From assembly GCA_002772115.1 (NCBI GenBank), contig PCRW01000063.1, forward strand, positions 1 through 19,851: a stretch of 19,851 nucleotides of DNA. Reading direction: 5' to 3'. A program made the translations under genes and the position numbers. This document shows positions 14,583-19,851 of the stretch, one piece after another. The stretch's first letter is position 1; the number at the start of each line of letters is the position of its first letter. The DNA comes from Candidatus Moranbacteria bacterium CG23_combo_of_CG06-09_8_20_14_all_35_22 (lineage in GTDB: Bacteria; Patescibacteriota; Minisyncoccia; Moranbacterales; UBA2206). The notes beneath the pieces are model-generated. The model saw only the letters and a list, made by a program, of their open reading frames with translations. It had not been told where the DNA came from and did no database searches.

Positions 14583-14770
14583 TTTTTAATTTTATAAATA
14601 AATTCTAATTTTTAGTGCTTCTGTCATCCTCGCGAAAGCGGGGATCTAGTGTAGAAATTTAATAATTTACGACTGGATTACTGTTTTCATAGGAATGACA
14701 ATATTTATCCGTTTAAAAATTTAGATTTAAGATTTATTTAAAAATTACAAAATTAAAAATTATAAAATTA
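14583..14770. repeat. A+T-rich palindromic element split by a nested repeat
   Basis: The gap between eno and gpmI has an outer A+T-rich element: TTTTTAATTTTATAAATAAA on the left and AAATTACAAAATTAAAAATT on the right. It matches the gap before scpA (7180-7291). The middle is replaced by a different, more G+C-rich palindromic unit at 14622-14700. No gene is seen in this 208-base gap. Confidence 0.55.
14622..14700. repeat. REP-like unit with TGTCAT ends
   Basis: About 79 bp, starting TGTCATCCTCGCGAAAGCGG and ending CATAGGAATGACA. The outer ends TGTCAT...ATGACA are inverted, and GATCTAGT near the left end faces ACTGGATT on the right. The left arm has its own hairpin CTCGCGAAAGCGGG. This matches a widespread bacterial repeat type (GTCATTCCCGCGAAAGCGGGAATC) familiar from many genomes. 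The right arm is partly decayed (CTGTTTTCATAGG instead of a G+C-rich arm). Confidence 0.7.
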
Positions 14771-14773
14771 CCT

Positions 14774-16330
14774 ATGTTCAAACAAAAATCTCCTACAATG
14801 CTTGTTATCCTCGACGGTTATGGCGTTGCTCCGGCGAGCAAATATAATGCTATAACTTTATCCAAACGGCCGACACTTGATCGGTTGTTTGAACTTTATC
14901 CAAATACATTATTGGGTGCGACAGGGTCTGATGTGGGATTGCCGGATAATAAAATGAGTGGATCGGAGGCGGGACATATGAATATTGGTGCGGGTCGAAT
15001 TGCGCTTCAAGACAATTTCTATATTACTAAAAGCATTGAAGACGGAACTTTTTTTATGAATCCGGCACTAATGGGTTCGATTCGGCATAGCAAGGAAAAC
15101 GGAGGCAATTTCCATTTAATGGGAATGGTGGGAGATAACGACAGTCCGCATAGTGACCCCGAACATTTTCGCGCCATTTTGAAACTAGCTAAAAATAACG
15201 ATATAAAAGAAGTTTATTGTCATCTTTTTACTGATGGACGGGATTCATATCCAAAAAGCGCACTCACACACCTCAAAAATTTTCAGTGTATAATGGCTGA
15301 AGAAAAAATTGGAAAAATTGCTACACTTTCGGGAAGATTTTATGCGATGGATCGCAGTAAAAATTGGGATCGATTGATAAAGGCTTATGATGCAATTGTT
15401 TTTTCGCGAGGAGAAAAAGCGGATAGTCCGGAAAAGGCGATTGAAAAAGCTTATGAGAATGGGCTTAGTGATGAATATATTTTGCCGACAGTGATATTGG
15501 AAAATAATTCTCCGATTGTAAGACTCAAAGAAAAGGATAGTTTAGTATTTTTCAATCTACGATCCGATCGTGCTCGGCAATTTTCCAAATTATTTGTAGC
15601 TTCCAATAGAACAGCAATTATCAATGATGATATGCCGATTATCGATCACATTAAAAATTTATATTTTACGGCGCTTACTGATTTCGGACCAGATCTCAAT
15701 GTGCATACTGTCTGGGATGATCAGCCACTCATGGGAACTTTACCGATGTCTCTTGCAAAATTCAAGCAGTTATATATTGCAGAAACAGAAAAATTTGCCC
15801 ATATCACATATTTTTTAAATGGCGGTTATGCGGATCCAGTGAGTGGTGAAAATCGAATTATGGTTCCTTCACCGAAAATTGATTCCTATGCTAAGATGCC
15901 ACAAATGTCAGCGCCAAAAATTACCAAATATCTTTTGGAAAAAATGCAAAAAAATAAGTATGATTTTTATACGGTAAATTTTGCCAATGCGGATATGGTG
16001 GGACACGCGGGAGATTTGGGTGCAACCGTGAAAGCTTGCGAAGTCTTGGATCAACAAATCGAAATTCTTGCCAAAGAAGTTTTACAGCGCGGAGGAAACT
16101 TGATCATCACAGCTGATCACGGCAATGCGGAAAAAATGTTTGACGAAAAAGCCAATCAGGCTCATACATATCATACCAAAAATCCAGTGCCATTTCTTTT
16201 GGTTTCAGAAAAATTTAAAAATTCAAAACTAAAAGACGGTGGAATCTTAGGCAACATCGCGCCAACAATTTTGGATATAATGAATATTGAAAAGCCGAAA
16301 GTAATGGAAAAGGAATCGTTAATAATATAA
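14774..16330 (+). CDS. gpmI: 2,3-bisphosphoglycerate-independent phosphoglycerate mutase
   Basis: Interconverts 3- and 2-phosphoglycerate through a phosphoserine intermediate with two metal ions. LVILDGYG (about 10-17) holds the first metal Asp. MSGSEAGHMNIGAGRI (61-76) holds the catalytic Ser64; the family usually has MGNSEVGHLNIGAGR, so Asn is replaced by Gly here. Further signatures are CHLFTDGRDSYPKSAL, GRFYAMDRSKNWDRLIKAYDA, NLRSDRARQFSKL, NADMVGHAGD, TADHGNAEKM and AHTYHTKNPVPFLLV. The segment GDNDSPHSDPEHFRAIL replaces the common DGGVHSHxxHL, a local divergence that keeps His residues. The 518 residues are typical. It acts between pgk and eno in the pathway. Confidence 0.94.
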   Translation: MFKQKSPTMLVILDGYGVAPASKYNAITLSKRPTLDRLFELYPNTLLGATGSDVGLPDNKMSGSEAGHMNIGAGRIALQDNFYITKSIEDGTFFMNPALMGSIRHSKENGGNFHLMGMVGDNDSPHSDPEHFRAILKLAKNNDIKEVYCHLFTDGRDSYPKSALTHLKNFQCIMAEEKIGKIATLSGRFYAMDRSKNWDRLIKAYDAIVFSRGEKADSPEKAIEKAYENGLSDEYILPTVILENNSPIVRLKEKDSLVFFNLRSDRARQFSKLFVASNRTAIINDDMPIIDHIKNLYFTALTDFGPDLNVHTVWDDQPLMGTLPMSLAKFKQLYIAETEKFAHITYFLNGGYADPVSGENRIMVPSPKIDSYAKMPQMSAPKITKYLLEKMQKNKYDFYTVNFANADMVGHAGDLGATVKACEVLDQQIEILAKEVLQRGGNLIITADHGNAEKMFDEKANQAHTYHTKNPVPFLLVSEKFKNSKLKDGGILGNIAPTILDIMNIEKPKVMEKESLII

Positions 16331-16335
16331 TCGCG

Positions 16336-16440
16336 ATGCGAATCTACGAATAACATGCGAATCTACGAATAATAAATAAAAGGTATAAATTATTATTCGT
16401 AGATTCGTGAATTCGAATATATTCGAAGATTCGAATCGGT
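16336..16440. repeat. Palindromic element between gpmI and the PfkB kinase gene
   Basis: An 18-bp perfect inverted repeat: CGAATCTACGAATAATAA (16358-16375) and its complement (16390-16407), with a 14-base loop. The left arm is preceded by a direct repeat of ATGCGAATCTACGAATAA (16336-16353 and 16355-16372). The right side continues with ATTCGAATATATTCGAAGAT-type words. A fragment, GACATGCGAATCTACGAA, recurs at 19726-19743. Confidence 0.8.
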
Positions 16441-16450
16441 ATATAAACTT

Positions 16451-17434
16451 ATGACTAAAATAATATGTATTGGCTCAATGGCGAAGGATATTATCTTTCC
16501 AATTAATGAAGGAGAAATTTTGGAAACTCCCGAGGATTTAGAGGCGCAGAAAAAAATTGTTTTTGAACTGGGTGCTAAATATCAAGTTTGTGCTTCGTGC
16601 CACGAATCGATTGGTGGTTGCGCGGCCAATGTGGCTTCGGGACTCGCGCGACTAGGAATTGAAACTTTTTGTGCCACTCGAGTGGGCGATGATGAGGCGG
16701 GGAATTGGCTGAAAAAAGAATTGGAAAATAATGGAGTTAAAACTAATTTAGTGCAAGTGGGGAAAAATCATCGGAGCGATCTATCAGCTATTATTGCAAA
16801 TATTCCTAGCGAAGACCGGATAATTTTTTCTGATCGGGATTCTAATGAAAAATTGGAAATAATTTCACAAGATTTGGAAAAAGTTGGTGCGCAGTGGATT
16901 TTTGTGAGTTCCTTAAATGGAAATGAAGATGAAAGTTGGGACAAAAAATTGGATAAGATTTTGAATTTAGTTTCCGAAAAAGGAATTAAGCTGATTTTCA
17001 ATCCCGGACAAAAAAATATCAAAAGCAATTCGCAAAAAGTTATTGAAGCTGTTGCTCAATCAGAAATATTAATATTTAATAAAGATGAAGCGATTGAAAT
17101 TGTAGATAAAACAGAAAATTTAAATAGGGAAGCGCTTAATGACGAAAAGTTTTTAGCGGAAAAATTAAATAATCTAGGTGCTAACATTGTTGTTATTACT
17201 GATGGTTCACGGGGTGCTTGGAGTTTTGATGGTAAAGAATTTTTGCATATTGATGCAAAAAAAGAAAAAGTCGCTGATACGCTTGGAGCAGGCGACGCTT
17301 TTTCTAGTGGTTTTATTGCGGGGTATCTCAAAGAAAAAAGCTTGGAAGAATGTTTGCGTTGGGGAATTGAAAACAGCACTAGCGTGATTCAACACTACGG
17401 CGCAATCGAAGGACTTTTGAAAGGGGAAATATAA
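16451..17434 (+). CDS. PfkB-family carbohydrate/nucleoside kinase
   Basis: Ribokinase-fold kinase that phosphorylates a sugar or nucleoside hydroxyl with ATP. GSMAKDIIFP (8-17) starts the fold. GGCAANVASGLARLG (55-69) is the first PfkB signature. FNPGQKN (183-189) and FNKDEA (209-214) line the active site. DTLGAGDAFSSGFIAGYL (276-293) is the second signature, with the anion hole GAGD and catalytic base Asp282. The 327 residues are normal. A Cys-rich CASCHESIGGC stretch (47-57) precedes the substrate-binding region and is unusual. Closest by eye to adenosine kinase/ribokinase-like proteins; the substrate cannot be fixed. It follows gpmI after a palindromic gap. Confidence 0.85.
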   Translation: MTKIICIGSMAKDIIFPINEGEILETPEDLEAQKKIVFELGAKYQVCASCHESIGGCAANVASGLARLGIETFCATRVGDDEAGNWLKKELENNGVKTNLVQVGKNHRSDLSAIIANIPSEDRIIFSDRDSNEKLEIISQDLEKVGAQWIFVSSLNGNEDESWDKKLDKILNLVSEKGIKLIFNPGQKNIKSNSQKVIEAVAQSEILIFNKDEAIEIVDKTENLNREALNDEKFLAEKLNNLGANIVVITDGSRGAWSFDGKEFLHIDAKKEKVADTLGAGDAFSSGFIAGYLKEKSLEECLRWGIENSTSVIQHYGAIEGLLKGEI

Positions 17435-17484
17435 AAGAAACTTAAAAAATAAAAAAGGTATAGTTATATTACATAAGTAATTTA

Positions 17485-17514
17485 TTACTACCGTATTCTA
17501 GTATACGGTAGTAA
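17485..17514. promoter_or_regulatory. 30-bp palindrome upstream of the YerC/TrpR-like gene
   Basis: Arms TTACTACCGTAT (17485-17496) and ATACGGTAGTAA (17503-17514) are perfect complements around TCTAGT. It ends 26 bases before the ATG at 17541, a position suited to an operator. An identical copy (29 of 30 bases) lies directly after the same gene. No U-tract follows, so it is not a standard terminator. A smaller palindrome ATTAC-ATAA-GTAAT lies just upstream at 17468-17481. Confidence 0.7.
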
Positions 17515-17540
17515 ATTAAGAAGTAACATCTAATAAAAAT

Positions 17541-17960
17541 ATGGCAGGGAAAGTCAAATATCACGAACTCTCCGATCTTGAAAAGAAAAAATATTTGGGA
17601 GATTTTTATACTATGGTTTCGCTTTTAAAAACCCGAGAGGAAGTTAAGAATTTTTTCAAAGATTTATTAACCCTTAGCGAGGCAGTGATGATTTCTAGAA
17701 GAATTCAAATAGCTAAGATGCTTCTCGAAGGTCATACTTATGATGAAGTAAGAAAAAAATTAAAAGTAGGCTTTAATAATATAAATCAAGTGGAAAAATG
17801 GTTAAATAATGGTTTTGGGGGATATAGAAAAACAATTGAAGAATATCAGAAAAAATATAAAGATAATCCAAAGGCAAAAAATTCAAAACCATTCAAAGTG
17901 GGAATGATGAAAAAATATCCATTCCATTATCTTTTATGGGATATGATTAGTAAAAAATAA
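17541..17960 (+). CDS. YerC/YecD-type TrpR-like DNA-binding protein
   Basis: A 139-residue helical regulator of the Trp-repressor superfamily. LYTMVSLLKTREEVKNFFKDLLTLSEAVMISRRIQIAKMLLEG (from about residue 22) is the family signature, followed by the helix-turn-helix HTYDEVRKKLKVGFNNINQVEKWLNNG (about 71-98). Members bind DNA; the ligand, if any, is unknown, and Trp control is not implied. The C-terminal 40 residues are Lys-rich (YQKKYKDNPKAKNSKPFKVGMMKKYP) and longer than I expect for the Bacillus protein, which may add DNA contacts. The gene is bracketed by near-identical 30-bp palindromes, one 26 bases upstream and one directly after the stop, so autoregulation is plausible. Confidence 0.85.
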   Translation: MAGKVKYHELSDLEKKKYLGDFYTMVSLLKTREEVKNFFKDLLTLSEAVMISRRIQIAKMLLEGHTYDEVRKKLKVGFNNINQVEKWLNNGFGGYRKTIEEYQKKYKDNPKAKNSKPFKVGMMKKYPFHYLLWDMISKK

Positions 17961-17990
17961 TTACTACCGTATTCTAGTATACGGTAGTAT
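17961..17990. promoter_or_regulatory. 30-bp palindrome directly after the YerC/TrpR-like gene (upstream of recQ)
   Basis: Identical over 29 bases to the 17485-17514 palindrome; only the last base differs (T for A). It starts on the base after the stop codon and ends 61 bases before the recQ ATG. It could be a second operator controlling recQ, a hairpin at the end of the upstream message, or one of two inserted repeat copies. Confidence 0.7.
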
Positions 17991-18051
17991 AAAAAAGACA
18001 GTCTAAGTAGTATATTATTAAATTAATAAGGATTATTTTTAAAAAACAAAA

Positions 18052-19665
18052 ATGCTGGAAAAAAATTTGCAAAAATATTTCAATTTTTCCGAGTTTCGTC
18101 CGGGGCAAAGAGAAATTGTGGAGGCAATTCTCAATGGGCATGATACGGTGGCGCTTATGCCAACCGGTGGGGGAAAATCTTTGTGCTATCAATTGCCGGC
18201 GATAATTGCGGATAAACTCACAGTTATAATTTCTCCACTAATCGCTCTGATGAAAGATCAAGTGGATGCACTGAATGCTCGGGGAATTCCGGCGGTTTTT
18301 ATCAACAGTTCACTAACTTTTCAAGAAATTCAGGAAAATTTTGAAAAGATAAAAAAAGGAAGCGTGAAAATTCTTTATGTGGCGCCGGAGCGATTTGGCA
18401 GTTTCGAGTTTCAAAAACTTTTTTCGGAGTTGGACATTTTTTTATTTTCAGTGGATGAAGCGCATTGTGTTTCACAGTGGGGACATGATTTTCGGCCGGA
18501 TTATCTGGAAATCAAAAAATATATTCGCAATTTAAAAAATCGTCCAATTGTGGCGGCTTTCACAGCGACTGCTGTGCCAGAAGTGCGAGATGATATTATC
18601 GAAAGATTAGAAATGAAAAACCCAAAAATATTTATTCGTGGATTTGATCGGCCAAATTTGAAATTTTTGGTGCAGTGTGATTTGAAAACTAAGGAAAGAT
18701 ATGAAGAAATTTTGCGTATTATAAAAAGTCTTTCTGGCTCCGGAATTGTCTATTCTCTCACTAGAAAAGAAACAGAGATTATTGCAAAATATTTGAAAGA
18801 AAATGGAATCAAAGCGGTGGCCTATCACGCTGGAATGGAAGCTAAGAGAAGAGAAAAAGTGCAAGAGGATTTTATGCAAAATCAAATTCAAGTGATTGTG
18901 GCCACAATTGCTTTTGGCATGGGCGTGGATAAGGCTGACATTCGCTATGTCATCCACTGTGGTATGCCGGGGAGTCTCGAGGGTTACTATCAAGAAGCGG
19001 GGCGCGCTGGACGAGACGGCGAAAAAGCCTATTGTGTTTTGCTTCATGCCAAGAAAGACACCAACACGCACAAATTTTTCATTCGGATGAGTCGGGGTGA
19101 AATGATGGATGGTGGAAAAAATTGGAATGAAATTCAGAAAGTTTTAGATATAAAATATAGCAAACTGGACAAGGTGGTTGAATACGCTACGCGGAAAAAA
19201 TGTCGACGGAAAATGATTTTGGAATATTTCAACGATCCGGATTTGAAAAATCACCCCGACAATTGTCACGGGTGCGACGTGTGTCTTAACTGGAAAGCTG
19301 ACAAAGGTCAGGAAAAATTTGAAAAAACTAAAGGAGAGAAAACCAAAGGATTTATTACGGGAACAGTCAAGGAAACCGTGCAATTGTATGAACAAAAATA
19401 TACGCCAACGCAAATTGCCAAGATGAGAGGTTTAGGAATTAGTACGATTTTTGGTCATTTGACGGATTGGTATATTGCCGGAGGAAATTTTGATGTAGAT
19501 AAGTTTGTTTCGATTGATGAACAAGAAAAAATCGCACGCGTGATTTCGCAAATTGGCAATACCGAAAAACTTAGTCCAATTAAAATTAAACTACCAGAAA
19601 GTATAACTTACGAAAAAATCCGAATGGTAATTGCGAAGATGAAGAAGGCGAAGGGGTTGAAATAG
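18052..19665 (+). CDS. recQ: ATP-dependent DNA helicase RecQ, without HRDC domain
   Basis: 3'-5' DNA helicase for recombination and fork repair. FRPGQREIVEAIL (15-27) is the Q-motif region, MPTGGGKS (36-43, Lys42) Walker A, DEAHCVSQWGHDFRP (135-149) motif II with the RecQ aromatic loop, FTATA (170-174) motif III, ATIAFGMGVDKADIRYVIH (284-302) motif V, and YYQEAGRAGRDG (312-323) motif VI. A zinc module follows with Cys384, Cys405, Cys408 and Cys411. There is little room for a full RQC winged helix. The tail has a helix-turn-helix (KETVQLYEQKYTPTQIAKMRGLGISTIFGHL, about 440-470) of the type found at the end of some RecQ proteins instead of HRDC. The 537 residues are shorter than E. coli RecQ (about 609). 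Confidence 0.95.
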   Translation: MLEKNLQKYFNFSEFRPGQREIVEAILNGHDTVALMPTGGGKSLCYQLPAIIADKLTVIISPLIALMKDQVDALNARGIPAVFINSSLTFQEIQENFEKIKKGSVKILYVAPERFGSFEFQKLFSELDIFLFSVDEAHCVSQWGHDFRPDYLEIKKYIRNLKNRPIVAAFTATAVPEVRDDIIERLEMKNPKIFIRGFDRPNLKFLVQCDLKTKERYEEILRIIKSLSGSGIVYSLTRKETEIIAKYLKENGIKAVAYHAGMEAKRREKVQEDFMQNQIQVIVATIAFGMGVDKADIRYVIHCGMPGSLEGYYQEAGRAGRDGEKAYCVLLHAKKDTNTHKFFIRMSRGEMMDGGKNWNEIQKVLDIKYSKLDKVVEYATRKKCRRKMILEYFNDPDLKNHPDNCHGCDVCLNWKADKGQEKFEKTKGEKTKGFITGTVKETVQLYEQKYTPTQIAKMRGLGISTIFGHLTDWYIAGGNFDVDKFVSIDEQEKIARVISQIGNTEKLSPIKIKLPESITYEKIRMVIAKMKKAKGLK

Positions 19666-19851
19666 GCAGTGGTTTTTTAGGTGGAAATCGGGTATAATAT
19701 AAATAAGCGATTCGAATTTGCGAATGACATGCGAATCTACGAAATTACCTCACCCCAACCCTCTCCTTATATAATAGACCTGTTGCTTTTTAAGCAACTA
19801 TGTTAAAATTTAGACAGAGTTAAAAAATAAAAATACAACCAAATAATATGT
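19666..19851. repeat. Gene-free end of the window with repeat fragments
   Basis: No gene is visible. TATAAT at 19693-19698 resembles a -10 box but has only a weak -35. Bases 19726-19743 repeat GACATGCGAATCTACGAA, part of the element after gpmI. Next comes ACCTCACCCCAACCCTCTCC (19747-19766), one arm of a repeat type seen in many bacteria, here without its partner arm. A perfect hairpin GTTGCTT-TTT-AAGCAAC lies at 19782-19798. Truncated repeats side by side suggest successive insertions. Confidence 0.5.

Noticed and set aside
16336..16440. CRISPR array (repeated GAATCTACGAATA words)
   Set aside because: The repeats are not separated by unique spacers of regular length, they are palindromic and two-copy, and no cas gene is nearby.

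Overview
The window is a gene-dense, A+T-rich stretch of a bacterial chromosome, with all recognisable genes on the + strand. The best guess at source is a candidate phyla radiation (Patescibacteria/Parcubacteria-like) bacterium. This is inferred from several traits seen together: low G+C with very short gaps, a short archaeal-type aspartyl-tRNA synthetase, a compact phosphoglycerate kinase carrying a translated SFAKATAGKP repeat peptide, a TrpR-like YerC protein, weak use of Shine-Dalgarno sites, and palindromic repeats in many gaps. No 16S or ribosomal protein gene is present to fix the taxon. TAA, TAG and TGA all act as stops, so the genetic code looks standard.

Layout. 1-3407: end of a tandem-receiver response regulator, aspS, and a 12-helix MFS transporter. 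3440-6442: an accessory block with a 53-residue AbrB-type protein ending at a terminator, a promoter, an N6-adenine methyltransferase overlapping a PD-(D/E)XK endonuclease (a restriction-modification pair), and a pRiA4b ORF-3-like protein. 6682-8719: a YbaK-type deacylase, then scpA and scpB of the condensin system, separated by a 146-bp hairpin. 8830-11108: a secreted or anchored D,D-carboxypeptidase and mraY, both for peptidoglycan; mraY is bracketed by two copies of one palindromic element. 11226-12053: a Bro-N phage-antirepressor-type gene broken by one in-frame TAG. 12102-16330: lower glycolysis (pgk, eno, gpmI), followed by a PfkB sugar/nucleoside kinase to 17434. 17541-19665: a YerC/TrpR-like regulator with near-identical 30-bp palindromes on both sides, then recQ. 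The last 186 bases hold pieces of repeats and no gene.

How it fits together. pgk, eno and gpmI carry 1,3-bisphosphoglycerate to phosphoenolpyruvate. ScpA and ScpB work with SMC in chromosome segregation. MraY makes lipid I and the carboxypeptidase trims the finished wall. The restriction pair is a self-contained defence cassette.

The most unusual content lies in the repeats and small lesions rather than in a new gene system: the nonsense codon replacing what looks like a conserved Trp in the Bro-N gene, the repeat peptide inserted in the HLGRPKG loop of PGK, the scpA-scpB hairpin, the elements around mraY, and the palindromes around the YerC gene.
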